Origin: Ampullaceana balthica
Taxonomy: Eukaryota; Mollusca; Gastropoda; Lymnaeidae
NCBI GenBank assembly: GCA_944989445.1
Contig: CALYLW010000544.1
Location: 62,001-126,000 of the forward strand
Reading direction: 5' to 3'
Length of the DNA: 64,000 bases
The notes under the pieces were generated by a model. The model made no database searches. It worked only from the letters and a program-made list of their open reading frames with translations, and had not been told where the DNA came from. This document shows, piece by piece, positions 20,341 to 33,050 of this stretch (its first letter is position 1; each line of letters begins with the position of its first letter). A program made the translations under genes and the position numbers.

Positions 20341-21880
20341 TGAATAGTAGATAAATAGAAGTAAAAAAAAGATTTTAAAAACCACATTTTTATAAGCGGA
20401 CTAAAAAGAAGAAAATAATTTAAAACTTATAAGTTCAAGTACTTCTATTTAATATGACTAAAAACGTGGGGCGGGCGCTTATGAGGTTTAACATATGCAG
20501 CTCACTCATACTCTCACTTATAGATCTCTCTTTAGCCTTCTAAATTAGAAATCTTTAATTTTTATACCAAACACCCACCCCACGTTTTTAGTCATATTAA
20601 ATCGAAGTACTTGAACTAATATGTTTTAAATTATTTTCTTCTTTTTAGTCCGCTTATAAAAACGTTGTTTTTTTTAAAATCTTTTTTTTTACTTCTATTT
20701 ATTTTATTCTTTTTAGTCCACTTATAACAACCTGGTTTTTTTAAATATTTTTTTACCTCTATTTATTTTACCAAACACCTCACAAGCGCCCGCCCAACGT
20801 TTTAAAAACATTGTGATGTGGTCACGGGGTGAACTCACGGATGTCAACAAAAGCCGACGGTACAGATGCTTTTATATAGACTATAGATAAACTAAAAAGT
20901 TCAATAATTTAATAACGGTACATTCGATCGATCTGAAATTTTGATACAATGCATTGTCATCCAAGATCTATCTGTGGTAAACTTTTCAGATCTCTAGGAC
21001 CATCAGAAGTGGTTCAATTTTACGTTGGCAGATTTGAAAAAATCTTGGACAAACAATGCCCAACGAAAGCGAGTTAATAAAAACGGGGTAAATAAATAGA
21101 AGTAAAAAAAAAGATTTTTAAAAACCACGTTTTTATAAGCGGACTAAAAAGAAGAAAATAATTTTAAAATTTATTAGTCCAAATACTTCGATTTAATATG
21201 ACTAAAAACGTGGGGCGGGCGCTTATGAGGTTTATCATATGCGGTTCACTCATTCTCTCACATATAGATCTCTCTTTTGCCTTCTAAATTAGAAATCTTC
21301 AATTTTTATACCAAACACCCACCCCACGTTTTTAGTCATATTAAATCGAAGTACTTGAACTAATAAGTTTTTAATTATTTTCTTCTTTTTAGTCCGCTTA
21401 TAAAAACGTGTTTTTAAAAAAATCTTTTTTTTTACTTCTATTTATTTTATTCTTTTTAGTCCACTTATAACAACCTGATTTTTAAAAATATTTTTTACCT
21501 CTATTTATTTTACCAAACACCTCACAAGCGCCCGCCCAACGTTTTAAAAACATTGTGATGTGGTCACGGGGTGAACTCACGGATGTCAACAAAAGCAGAC
21601 GGTTACAGATGCTTATATATAGACTATAGATAAACTAAAAAGTTCAATAATTTAATAACGGTACATTCGATCGATCTGAAATTTTGATACAATGCATTGT
21701 CATCCAAGATCTATCTGTGGTAAACTTTTCAGATCTCTAGGACCATCAAAAGTGGTTCAATTTTACGTTGGCAGATTTGAAAAAATCTTGGACAAACCAA
21801 CAAACAATGCCCAACGAAAGCGAGTTAATAAAAACGTGGTAATAAAACAAACCCGTAAAAACAAAGTTTTTGACTATAAA
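20341..21880. repeat. direct duplication (about 738 bp) of a fold-back repeat unit
   Basis: The segments starting near 20352 and near 21092 are about 738 bp apart and nearly identical. Each contains an inverted repeat: AAATAGAAGTAAAAAAA...AGCGGACTAAAAAG on the left and CTTTTTAGTCCGCTTATAAA...ACTTCTATTTATTT on the right, with arms of about 100 bp. Each is followed by GGTACATTCGATCGATCTG and GAAATTTTGATACAATG. No protein is recognised. Confidence 0.82.
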
Positions 21881-22134
21881 TCCCTTATATATGAGACATA
21901 ACTAACAGTATTAATTATTTTCAAACATTTACAGACTGAATCTGTCTTAACTCAACTTTGCATCATAACCCTAGTGGGGGGAGGGGTGGGGGGAGGGGGA
22001 GAGGGGAAAAGTCTGGTCACCGATTCGCTTGACCGAGCTCAGAGTGACACGTAAAATGTAAACAAAAGCGCCCGTCGCTTCGTTGGGTCGCCTCAATGCG
22101 TCAGCTCAAAATTTCACGTGGCAAAAAAACAATA

Positions 22135-22870
22135 ATAAACCGTGAATTGAAATTACATACCTCATATAAGGATAAACTAAAAATGCATTAATTTAATTAC
22201 GGTACGTTCGATCGATCTGAAATTTTGATACGATGCATTGTTAGGTCAGACGGGTCCGTGTGCCAAATTTCAGTTCGATCGGATCATGGGAAGTGGTTCA
22301 TTTTTGACTTCTGTTTTTCCGCCCGCCCGCCGAGCCCAAGACAGAGAGAGAGAGAGAGAGACGGCCGCGAAGTTAATATAAGGGATGTAAAAAACAAAGT
22401 TTTTGACTATAAATCCCTTATATATGAGACATAACTAACAGTATTGATTATTTTCAAACATTTACAGACTGACACCGAGTGATGTCCCTTGTCTTTAATA
22501 AATGGGGGTGGGATTTGAGGGGGTGTCGGCACGACGGTCGGCGTCAACACGACGGTCGGCGTCAACTCAAACTCACGTGAAACTGGAAGAAAAAAAACAA
22601 TAACAAACAGTGAATTTTGAATTACATACCTCATATAAGGATAAACTAAAAATGCATTAATTTAATTACGGTACGTTCGATCGATCTGAAATTTTGATAC
22701 GATGCATTGTTAGGTCAGACGGGTCCGTGTGCCAAATTTCAGTTCGATCGGATCATGGGAAGTGGGTCATTTTTTACTTCTGTTTTTCCGCCCAGCCCGC
22801 CGAGCCCAAGACAGAGAGAGAGAGACGGCCGCGAAGTTAATATAAGGGATTTAAAAAGAACAATGTTTTC
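22135..22870. repeat. two further copies of the GATCGATCTGAAATTTTGATAC repeat family
   Basis: TACCTCATATAAGGATAAAC recurs at about 22159 and about 22628, and the block up to the (GA)n tract and GTTAATATAAGGGAT is repeated about 470 bp apart. TTTTTGACTATAAATCCC occurs at 21868 and 22400, and its reverse complement is found in the 43.8-45.4 kb cluster. Confidence 0.78.
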
Positions 22871-23512
22871 AATGTCTAGGCTCGTTTGTGTATGGTTGTG
22901 GAACACGTTCAAAAATTTCAGACCATTTTTCTTTGTCTATTAAATTGGACTTTAACAACAACAAAAAAGACAATTATTCTTCCATATCTCGTTAACAAAA
23001 CATTCTTTTAAGTTTGCAAAAACATTTTTTTTAAATCACTTATTTAAATTGTTAGGAATGGTTTAAAGTTGTGTCATAAGGACTACGGCTATATTACAAT
23101 ATTATCAATATTTTTTTGTATAAAAATTATATGACTGATTGTATAGGTTTTAACTGGTTTTACAGGTTTCTCAGAAATAAGTCATTAAGCAACCGTGGTG
23201 GCTAGAAATAAACCCGTTAACCAAATCGGCAGCAACGACCAGATTAAAGCGCAGGATGAATTATATAAACAACTAGCCGGGTTACCCGGCGTCGCACGAT
23301 TAAAATAATAGTCAACAGATTTTTAAAAAAAATATTTCAATTCATTCATTGAAAAACAATTTAAAAAATAAATTGAAATGTAATTAAAAATAAGTACATG
23401 TAATTTATATATTGCTTATATTAAGGCTTGTCGATAGACTATATTTTTGGTTTTTCCGTCTGGTGCAAAAATGAAAAGATTTGTTGGTGACCCAACTCTA
23501 GAACATGCCACA

Positions 23513-23955
23513 NNNNNNNNNNNNNNNNNNNNNNNNNNNNNNNNNNNNNNNNNNNNNNNNNNNNNNNNNNNNNNNNNNNNNNNNNNNNNNNNNNNNNNNN
23601 NNNNNNNNNNNNNNNNNNNNNNNNNNNNNNNNNNNNNNNNNNNNNNNNNNNNNNNNNNNNNNNNNNNNNNNNNNNNNNNNNNNNNNNNNNNNNNNNNNNN
23701 NNNNNNNNNNNNNNNNNNNNNNNNNNNNNNNNNNNNNNNNNNNNNNNNNNNNNNNNNNNNNNNNNNNNNNNNNNNNNNNNNNNNNNNNNNNNNNNNNNNN
23801 NNNNNNNNNNNNNNNNNNNNNNNNNNNNNNNNNNNNNNNNNNNNNNNNNNNNNNNNNNNNNNNNNNNNNNNNNNNNNNNNNNNNNNNNNNNNNNNNNNNN
23901 NNNNNNNNNNNNNNNNNNNNNNNNNNNNNNNNNNNNNNNNNNNNNNNNNNNNNNN
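23513..23955. other. assembly gap (443 N)
   Basis: Unresolved bases. Frames that appear open across the gap have no meaning. Confidence 1.
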
Positions 23956-24050
23956 TAATCAGCGACTTAGCGTTGGTATGTGCCGCCCGGGGCAGAACCC
24001 AAATTTGCCGCCGCCCCCCACCCCCCACCCCAAAATATGTTAACGCTATA

Positions 24051-24455
24051 AGGTCCGTCCATAAATGACGTCACGCACCTATATATGTGACGATGTGTGA
24101 CGAGGGGGAGGGGGTTAAGAATTGTGACGTCACGTGAAAACACGCAACTTTAAATCAAAGTTCCACTTAAACATTCGATTTCTACTATTTTTATGACGTT
24201 TTATATGGATTCACGCTTGTTACGATATTACAGTGCAGTCTTACACTAAATACATACTAAAATGACAATAAATTGATTTGAAAACTTGCTCATTTTCAAA
24301 TAGAAAATACTGCTTTTAGGGGGAGGGGTCACAGCTTTGTGATGTCATATTGGAGGGGAGGTCTAAGTTTTTGTGACAAATTGTGACGAGGGGGTTGGTG
24401 TGGAGGGGGGTTAAAAATCGACCAAAATCGCGTGACGTCATTTATGGACGGCCCC
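24051..24455. mobile_element. CRE-bearing MITE (copy C)
   Basis: The left end AGGTCCGTCCATAAATGACG is slightly mutated. The right end CGTGACGTCATTTATGGACG reads into GGCCCC at 24455. TGACGTCA is intact at both ends (24066-24073 and 24433-24440). The interior has the same G-rich runs and CGATATTACAG-type core as the other copies. The flanking target duplication is not clean. Confidence 0.85.
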
Positions 24456-26730
24456 TAAAGTAAAGATACCAGGTAGTCTTTATTGGAAAATAAAAATAAG
24501 GACACAATACATTTTTTTGTTATTAAATCAAAAGAAAAGCTTCATTTCTTGAATAAAATTATTGAAGTTTTATGTTTTTCCTCATTGCACAATCTTTCAT
24601 GTATCAATGTTTTCAGCCATACCATGCTCAATTGCCAAAATAACTATTGATTAGCTAATCTTGGTGTATACATTATTGATCTTAATTCATTTTTATTAAC
24701 TTAATTTTAGAGAATCTATTTTAACACATTGCATTATTTAAAACATTGTTCGAATTAATGATATTATTTTAGGCAAGGTAACTTCTAATCCTAATTATCT
24801 ATTTAAAAAACTTGAATAAATTAACTGGTCTTGGATTCATTTATTCTTTTTTTTACCCGTGGGGTTCAAATATTCCTTGTTTGACAATGACGCATGAGAT
24901 ATTTTGTATACTCTAATTTGAAGGCAAAATTTAAAAAGTCCAGTATATTAGCTGGTGTATGAAAATCCTATCTGTTTTCTAAATTCGATATAAATGCCAA
25001 AAACTCACATGAATTTCTACAGTAATCTCATGTTATTGTTATGAAGAATAAAACTTTCCACGTAAAATTTTATTAAATGTCAAAGCATCCTTTACTAGCC
25101 TGTTCCATAAGTTTCTCTGTGAGAAGCTTCTGGTTAAGCATTTTTGAACACTATACGTTGGTAAATAATTTCGGGGCATCTTTGATATAAACTATAAATA
25201 AGAAAAAAAAGATTTCATTGTGACTATCAAAGTTCCTGCGTCTGTCGTGTGTTGAGCTTTTTGTCTGCATCATATCAATTCTTCTATAGCTTTAAAATAT
25301 CCTCAAAATAGCTCCATGGTATATTCACTATTTTGTACCCTGAATTCTGTTTAATGCATTGCTTGTAGTTGTAGAAGCAATTTGATATTCCAAACGAAGT
25401 ATGGACATTGAAAGGAATGCGTAACAACGTTCTGGTGTAGAGTTAGAGAGCTCGTTTCAGTAAGAGTATCATATAAACAAAATTGATTAAATGAACTTTT
25501 TGTGCGAGATTTGACATTGACATTTAATTTTTTGCGTTTTTTCTCTTTAATTCCTGCATACTTTTCAGCCATGAAGAATATTAACACACGTTGGGCCTCT
25601 GCAGTCCATCATTTTAAGATCATCATTTATTTAAAATCTTTTTACAAATGTTTTAGAACCTCTTTGCAACTTTGTTTTGTCTTTATTAATAGGTCATTCT
25701 TTTTATCCAATCTATGATTCTTTGCAATTGCAAAAACAAATGGTAATGTTGATTACTTGTTCATGAGTGGCTAACTTTTGTGTTTGTGTGTGTCAAGTTT
25801 TAATTCCATTAGATAAGCAATTTTATTCATTATTTATATTTATTCCACAAAATAATAACATTAACATGAAAATAATTTTGCTTTGAAAGAAAAGACCATA
25901 TAACTACGCCCAACAACTTTGTTCCAGTAATTTACCTACGTTAAAATCTATTAAATGTACCAGCACATAATTTTCATGTTGGTACACTACTTCAGCCCCA
26001 ATGTTTTTCAGCTCAGTGGCATTAGTTTTAGAAGTCTTTAGATTAATAAAAGAATAGGAGTTTGAAATTTTGGGCATTAGAAACGTCTACGTATTTTAAT
26101 ATAGTTTCTTCCTTTGTTTTTTATTTTATTTTGTTAAACTTTATTATAATGTTATCTATTTTTAGAAGCTAATTAACAAGTGGAATTTCCGCCACCTCCT
26201 CACCCCACTCCTCCCCAACAATGTGCCGTTCGGAGAATTCGATTCGATCATGTTTCAAATTTATAGGGTACAGTAAGATTTGCTTTTACACAGGAAAAAC
26301 TGTCAAATATTTAAGAACCAATTAAGTTGATACCACATCAAGCTGTGTTTTTTTCAAAACAGTAGCATTAGCATCAGAAGAATTTAAGAAGTTCTGGCAG
26401 TTGAAACGTTCACACGATGATGATATTTCCTTTATTTCTTTTATTAATTTCTTATTTGGCTGTTATTTTATTTCGATTAAAACTCCACTTTCTTATAAAA
26501 TCTTCATTGCTAGAAATTATATTTAATACTACTAGGTATTTGCCGCCCCTGGCAAAGTGCCACCCGGGGCAGTCGCCCCTGCTCGCTACGCCACTGTATT
26601 TAATTACTGTATTTAATAAAAAATAGTGTAAGTTAAAATAATGTATTGCTGGCCGTTTTCTTATTAAGATTTAAAGAAGAGATCACCTACTTATGGAGTT
26701 AGTAATGTTTCTTCCTCCTCTTGGAGACTT
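24456..26730. other. AT-rich intergenic sequence, no gene seen
   Basis: Only short open frames occur. At 26535-26600 a GC-rich patch (GCCGCCCCTGGC, GCTACGCCACTG) looks like the end of a further hAT-type MITE, but no partner end was identified. Confidence 0.45.
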
Positions 26731-26744
26731 CTATGTCCACTTGA

Positions 26745-28005
26745 CAACTTGATTAAGGCTTGACAGCTATCCAAGATGCTTGGTTGTTGAGTTTGGCTGA
26801 GGTTATCAAAGATGGCTGGTTGTTGAGTTTGGTTGAGGCTATCCAACATGCATGGTTGGTTGTTTAGTTTGGCTGAAGCTATCCAAGATGGGGTTTTTTT
26901 GGTTTGGTTGAGGCTATCCAAGATGTTTGGTTGTTGAGTTTGGCTGATCTATCAAATATGGTTTATTTTTTAGTTTGGCTGAGGCTATCCAAGATGGTTG
27001 TTTGTTGAGTTTAGCGGAGGCTATCCAAGATCGTTGGTTCTTTAGTTGTATTGAGGCTATCCTAGATAGTTGGTTTTTCAGTTTGACTGAGGCTATATCC
27101 AAGATGCATGGTTGGTTGTTGAGTTTAGCGGAAGCTATCCAAGATGGTTGTTTGTTGAATTTGGATGAGGCTATCCAAGATGCATGGTTAGTTGTTGAGT
27201 TTGGCTGAGGCTATCCAAGATAATTCGTTGTTGAGTTTAACTGAGGCTATCCAAGATGGTTGGTTCTTTAGTTTGGTTGAGGCTATCCAAGATGGTTGAT
27301 TGTTTAGTTTGACTGAGGCTATCCAAGATAATTCGTTGTTGAGTTTGGCTGAGGCTATCCAAGATGGTTGGTTCTTTAGTTGTATAGAGGCTATCCTAGA
27401 TAGTTGGTTGTTCAGTTTGACTGAGGCTATATCCAAGATGGTTGCTTGTTCGGTTTGACTGGGGCTATCCAAGATAATTGGTTGTTGAGTTTGGCTGAGA
27501 CTATCCAAGATGGTTGGATCTTGAGTTTGGCTGAGGCAATCCAAGATGGTTGGATCTTGAGTTTGGCTGAGGCAATCCAAGATGGTTGGTTGTTCGGTTT
27601 GACTGAGGCTATCCAAGATAATTGGTTGTTGAGTTTGGCTGAGGCTATCCAAGATGGTTGGATCTTGAGTTTGGCTGAGGCAATCCAAGATGGTTGGATC
27701 TTGAGTTTGGCTGAGGCAATCCAAGATGGTTGGTTGTTCGGTTTGACTGAGGCTATCCAAGATAATTGGTTGTTGAGTTTGGCTGAGGCTATCCAAGATG
27801 GTTGGATCTTGAGTTTGGCTGAGGCAATCCAAGATGGTTGGTTGTTCGGTTTGACTGAGGCTATCCAAGATAATTGGTTGTTGAGTCTGGCTGAGGCTAT
27901 CCAAAATGGTTGGATCTTGAGTTTGACTGAGGCTATCCAAGATGGTTGGTTGTTCGGTTTGACTGAGGCTATCCAAGATGGTTGGTTGTTGAGTTTGGCT
28001 GGGAG
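26745..28005. repeat. minisatellite, 36-bp unit, about 35 copies
   Basis: The unit GAGGCTATCCAAGATGGTTG plus GTTGTTGAGTTTGGCT is variable at the left, with several indels before about 27450, and homogeneous at the right. Between 27530 and 27900 a block of three variants repeats as a higher-order unit. The 12-codon period yields long pseudo-ORFs on both strands. Confidence 0.94.
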
Positions 28006-28596
28006 TAGTGTTCAGAAAGTTTAGAAGCAGCTAAAACGTAAAAACCTTGTTTGATGAGTCCGCCGGGGTGACTAAATTTATCGCTGCTCCACAAATACGA
28101 CTCGACTACAGTTGTTTCTAACCCCAACCCATTCAATGTATCCCAAATCTTGGCACCCTTACCCTACACAATTAGACTGTCACTCCTACACTGGCACCCC
28201 TACCCTAATACCACTACCATGTCACCCCTAACCTGTCACCCCTTCCCTGGCACCTCTGTCCTGGCATGCCTCCCTTTTTAAGTCCACCCCTTCCACTGCC
28301 GCCGCTCTTCCCCTGCCATTGTCTTCTTGAATGTGAAAAAAATACAGGTGGTAATAACGGAAACAGATCTCCCCCCTCCCCCCCTCCCCCCACACACACA
28401 ATGTCTTTGAATCGGTCGACCCGACTGACACCAGAGATAGTGTGAGATTAAAAAAACATTGATATCCTAATAGGGGCGGGCCTAGTTGCTGTTTTTTTTT
28501 CCTATGCACTTAAAACGAGAGTTGAATATTAAAGTTTATTTACAAAAAGAATGGAGTTATCGAAGATGGTTTAGTTTCTAAAGACAAAATGTACAC

Positions 28597-28652
28597 CATT
28601 GGCGTAGCTAGGATTTGTAAGGCTTTGGGGGCCTCCCCTAGCTACGCCCCTG
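28597..28652. mobile_element. 56-bp hAT-type MITE at the head of a minisatellite
   Basis: The ends CATTGGCGTAGCTAGG and CCTAGCTACGCCCCTG are inverted repeats. The 8-bp flank ATGTACAC (28589-28596) is repeated as ATGTACAA/ATGTACAC immediately after the element. This is the signature of a very short hAT-type insertion. Confidence 0.82.
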
Positions 28653-29510
28653 ATGTACAACCTGCCTCCCCTAGCTACGCCCCTGATGTACAACCTGCCT
28701 CCCCTAGCTACGCCCCTGATGTACACCCTGCCTCCCCTAGCTACGCCCCTGATGTACATCCTGCCTCCCCTAGCTACGCCCCTGATGTACACCTTGCCTC
28801 CCCTAGCAACGCCACTGATGTACACCCTGCCTCCCCTAGCTACGCCCCTGATGTACACCCTGCCTCCCCTAGCTACGCCCCTGATGTACACCCTGCCTCC
28901 CCTAGCTACGCCCCTGATGTACACCCTGCCTCCCCTAGCTACGCCCCTGATGTACACCCTGCCTCCCCTAGCTACGCCACTGATGTACACCCTGCCTCCC
29001 CTAGCTACGCCCCTGATGTACACCCTGCCTCCCCTAGCTACGCCACTGATGTACACCCTGCCTCCCCTAGCTACGCCACTGATGTACACCCTGCCTCCCC
29101 TAGCTACGCCACTGATGTACACCCTGCCTCCCCTAGCTACGCCACTGATGTACACCCTGCCTCCCCTAGCTACGCCACTGATGTACACCCTGCCTCCCCT
29201 AGCTACGCCACTGACGTACACCCTGCCTCCCCTAGCTACGCCACTGACGTACACCCTGCCTCCCCTAGCTACGCCACTGACGTACACCCTGCCTCCCCTA
29301 GCTACGCCACTGACGTACACCCTGCCTCCCCTAGCTACGCCACTGATGTACACCCTGCCTCCCCTAGCTACGCCACTGATGTACACCCTGCCTCCCCTAG
29401 CTACGCCACTGATGTACACCCTGCCTCCCCTAGCTACGCCACTGATGTACACCCTGCCTCCCCTAGCTACGCCACTGATGTACACCCTGCCTCCCCTAGC
29501 TACGCCACTG
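28653..29510. repeat. minisatellite, 33-bp unit, 26 copies, made of MITE end plus target site
   Basis: Each unit is ATGTACACCCTGCCTCCCC followed by TAGCTACGCCACTG. The last part is the 3' end of the MITE at 28597-28652 and the first eight bases are its target duplication. The span 28653-29510 is exactly 26 x 33 bp. CCCCTG-ending units dominate the left and CCACTG-ending units the right, showing domain-wise homogenisation. All three forward frames are open, with no gene implied. Confidence 0.95.
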
Positions 29511-29559
29511 ATGTAGCCCCGGGGTTAGGGTCCTACGGCTCAAAAATGGCAACACTGGA

Positions 29560-30879
29560 GTAGGGTCAAAGGTCAGTCACCTACGACATTACAGCACCGT
29601 GTAGGGATATCAGTCCATTAAAACGCACACACACACACACACAATTTGAAAAATACCCATCTGTGGTGGAACACCCGCCTTTCAAAGCATCGGCGTACCT
29701 AGGAAATGATGGCACGGGGGAACGTGTCATGCGTCGCTTAGAGAGGTTACTTAAGTAAAATCTTTATAAAGTCGTTGTGGTTGTGTTTGTGTGTGTGCTT
29801 GCGAAACTTACCTTGTCCAACACATGTGTGCACCTACACGTTTTAATTCGAATGTGTTCGATAGTCAAGACATTGGTGTTATTTTAAGCACATAACGCAT
29901 TATTGATATACCAGTTTGTTTAAGAGGTTATTTCTTAAGTTACTCATTAGTTCATGTGTCTCAGGCATCCGGGAACTCAGTTCAAACAAATGTTGCTGTA
30001 CACGTTATGTACAAATAATTGAATGACCTCCCGTGGTTGCATTTCTTAAATGTCATTTTGAGCTTTTGAGCTTTTTGAGTTTTTAAGTTTTGAGGTTTTG
30101 GGGTTTTGAGCTTTTTAGGTTTTGAAGTTTTGGGGTATAACAAAAAGATTGCCTTAAAATCACATCCTTGCTTTAAACAAAACAAAATTTAAACTCAGTC
30201 GAACTTGAAATACTTCACATCTATTTAATCAATTCAGAGTACATTTTGTTTAGAAGCATGTGCAAAAGACGTCGAGAAAATTTTGAAAAGAAAAGTATTT
30301 ACAAGTATTGTTTTGGAAAAAAAGCAAGTGTTTTAGTTTGAAATGAAAATTTTATGCGGAAACCCCCTCCCTTCCCCTCCAATTAAAGTCCCCCCACCCG
30401 GCCATTAAAATATCTTTCCCTTTGTGATCCTTCTTTGTTGTATCAGGGGGGAAACTTCGATTACAGAGAAGGGCATTGCTATAAATCTTACGGAGGTTAG
30501 CTCACCATTTCTATTAAAGGCAGTTTAACTTTGTAGGGGGGGGGGATTGGATGGTTCTCATGAAACCAAGAATGTGGCAACCGAAGTTTAATCATTCAAT
30601 TAGAAGGGCAAACAACAGCTTGGAACACTCAGTCCAAGTTTAGAAATTATGTAAGGGGACTGGAGGGTGTATTAATCAATACCAACTCAAGGTGTGTTCT
30701 TTTATTAGTTAAAAACGGCAAGCTGCTAACAATGGAATGACGTGAGAACCTCCTCGGTCCGTATCACGGCGTCTGTAGGTGGCAGGCGAAGATCGACATT
30801 AATAACTTTGTTAAACTAAACTCACATTGCTGTTAATTGACTGGGTTGAATTTCCCAAAGCCGATGCCTTGCTCAGCAA
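29560..30879. other. intergenic sequence, no gene seen
   Basis: It contains a short (AC)n run at about 29623-29642 and a TTTTGAG-rich low-complexity patch at 30057-30135. No coding segment or clear mobile element was identified. Confidence 0.45.
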
Positions 30880-31082
30880 CAGTGGCGTCACTAAAGGGGG
30901 GGAAGGGGGTTGCGGATCGCACCGGGTGACAACGTCACAAGGGGCGACACCAAAATGTCAAATAATGTATCTTCCCGTTATTTGGCACTGGCAGACTCGG
31001 AGGAGGTGCTTTGGGGTAAGTCGCGAGGGGGTGACACCATGAGCTACCGCACTGGGTGACACCAACCCTAGAGACGCCTCTG
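30880..31082. mobile_element. 203-bp hAT-type MITE (CAGTGGCGTCACTA ends)
   Basis: CAGTGGCGTCACTA on the left pairs with TAGAGACGCCTCTG on the right. The target duplication is CTCAGCAA (30872-30879) versus CTCAGCAC (31083-31090), 7 of 8 identical. There is no coding capacity. Confidence 0.82.
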
Positions 31083-31333
31083 CTCAGCACACAACAATGT
31101 GGCGTCTTCGTAGAAATTTTGAAGGGACATTATGGGCGTGTAATTTTGTGTGTCTTTCTTTAAGCACATTTATCACGTTCTTCAATACGAAATGAAAACA
31201 GGAAGAATTTTTAAAATAATGACATGTTTTAAATATATTATTCATTGTTTAAAATAAAGTGCAAATTAGCAAACCGATTTCTAATTAAAAAGTTAAGAGA
31301 TGTAATTTAAAATATTGACTTATTTGTTACAGG

Positions 31334-31500
31334 TGGTTCTTCTATACAGAAGATAGCTAAGCTCTACGCTAATACATATACTATGAGTAGTCTTGCATTT
31401 CCTAGAGTTATAAATGTTCATAGAATGTTGGTTTTCCTGGTTTCATCAGACGGGAGATCGAGAATTGGAATGGGTTTCTTTTTGCATACGGAATATAAAA
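31334..31500 (-). mobile_element. LINE 3'-end fragment (ACAGAAGATA family)
   Basis: The minus strand gives a broken SDETRKTNIL stretch followed by the 3' tail homologous to the copies at 42463 and 58113. The pentanucleotide tail is lost here. Confidence 0.55.
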
Positions 31501-31529
31501 AAAAATGTTTAAATTCCTATTTTTGCATA

Positions 31530-31951
31530 ACATAATAATAATAATAAATTGATAATTTTTATAGCGCTGTACCCCAGCAAGGAACAGTGCTCACAGCGCT
31601 TTACATTGAGATCATAACATACATATAATAATTAAATAACCATTCATTCATACCATAATAACAACAGAAAGGACAGTATATTACACATAAGCTATGTTAA
31701 TCATTAAAAGAAATGTTGGTTCATTAATTTTGTAAATACATTTTGAAAAGATGCGTCTTAAATGCAGTCTTGATGGACTTGGTAGTTGGAATACTACGGA
31801 TGTGTAATGGTAGAGAATTCCATTGTTTGGCTGCACAAAAAGAGAATGACCTTTCGCCAAAAGTTTTAGTAATATACCGTATGTGATCTATTAAAAATAC
31901 AATCAATGCTATTAGAAAGAGCACATTTTTATTATTTTTATTCATAAACAT
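31530..31951 (-). pseudogene. LINE (CR1/L2/Jockey-like) C-terminal fragment and 3' UTR
   Basis: The minus-strand frame 31951-31724 reads TFGERSFSFCAAKQWNSLPL and HIRSIPTTKSIKTAFKTHLF. This is the classic FG-R-FS-x-A-x-WN-LP...FK--LK--L end of CR1/L2/Jockey-clade reverse transcriptase proteins. Downstream on that strand is a GCGCTGT-bearing 3' UTR that ends in TTATTATTATTA at about 31545-31533, typical of these elements. The 5' part is truncated, as usual for LINE copies. Confidence 0.82.
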
Positions 31952-32627
31952 TAAGAAAAAATATATGATAACTTCCTAAGCTATATAATAGAAAAAAGAT
32001 GATGTGTAAGTGAGGGGGAGTTACTTTATTTAAGGGTCGGTGACTCACAAGAAATGTTTTCTCTAAAAGCCCTGGTACGATCACCACCTCACACCCCCCA
32101 CCCCACCCCGCCCGCCTACCATCGACGTTGTCCTTAGGCGCCCTTTAACACAGACGCTCAAACGTGTAGATTGTCCATGACAGTCTCGTTAGTTTTTTTT
32201 TAAAAACAGGATTGAACATCACGTGCCCATTAAGGTGTCTCCCGGATATTTTATGGCCTGGGGACCCCAACAAATTCGTGCTACGACGTTAATAGAAATC
32301 GTCAGGAAATAACAGAGACGCTCTCTTGAACTGAGCTTGTCACAGCCTGAGTTTCAAACGCCTGGTTATAAGGTTTGGCACAAGGAATCAATGGTTTGTC
32401 CACTCGGTTGTTGGGCGATGTATTGCTCATTGTAGTGCTCTACATAGCGGCTGGGGACATGTCTTGGTCGGCGTAATACTTGACTCAGTTGTTTTGGGCA
32501 CGTATTGTTCTACAAACTTCTCTACAAATTTTATTTTGGGTGTGTCTTGGTAATAGCGTACTGGGTTCTTTGGCTCAAGTTGTTGATTTAAAGAACTACT
32601 GTATTTGATGGTACATGTTTATAGTTT

Positions 32628-33050
32628 GGGGCCGTCCATAAATGACGTCACGCACCTCGGGGGGGGGGAGGGGTCACTAATTTGTGACGATGCGTGACGA
32701 GGGGGTGGGGGTTAAAAATGTGCTTTCACATCAGAACGCGCTACTTTAAAAAAAGTTCCACTTTAATATTTGATTGCTTTCAATTTAATTAATGATGTTT
32801 TCAATGTCTTCACGCATGTTACGATATTAGAGTGCAGCGTTACACTAAATACATGCTTAAATGACATACAAGTAATTTGCAACATGCTCATTTTCATTTA
32901 GAAAATAGGACTTTTAAGGGGGGAGGTTGTTGTCAAAGCTTTGTGACGTCATATTGAAAGGGGGGATCTAAGTTTATGTTATAAAGTGTGACGACGGGGG
33001 GGGGGTAAAAAATCTGCCAAAATCACGTGACGTCATTTATGGACGGCCCC
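32628..33050. mobile_element. CRE-bearing MITE, 423 bp (copy D)
   Basis: Both ends are intact (GGGGCCGTCCATAAATGACG and its reverse complement). TGACGTCA lies at 32643-32650 and 33028-33035. The flanks are TTT and TTG, so the trinucleotide duplication is imperfect. Confidence 0.9.

Noticed and set aside
23447..24068. Frames across the N gap
   Set aside because: They consist mainly of unknown bases.
27188..28024. Long frames on both strands in the 36-bp array
   Set aside because: The period is divisible by three. Nothing but the repeat unit is encoded, and left-hand indels destroy the frame.
28571..29563. Three overlapping 290-325-codon frames (proline-rich plus-strand proteins and a glycine-rich minus-strand one)
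   Set aside because: They are created by the 33-bp MITE-derived array. All frames being open is the signature of repeat arithmetic.
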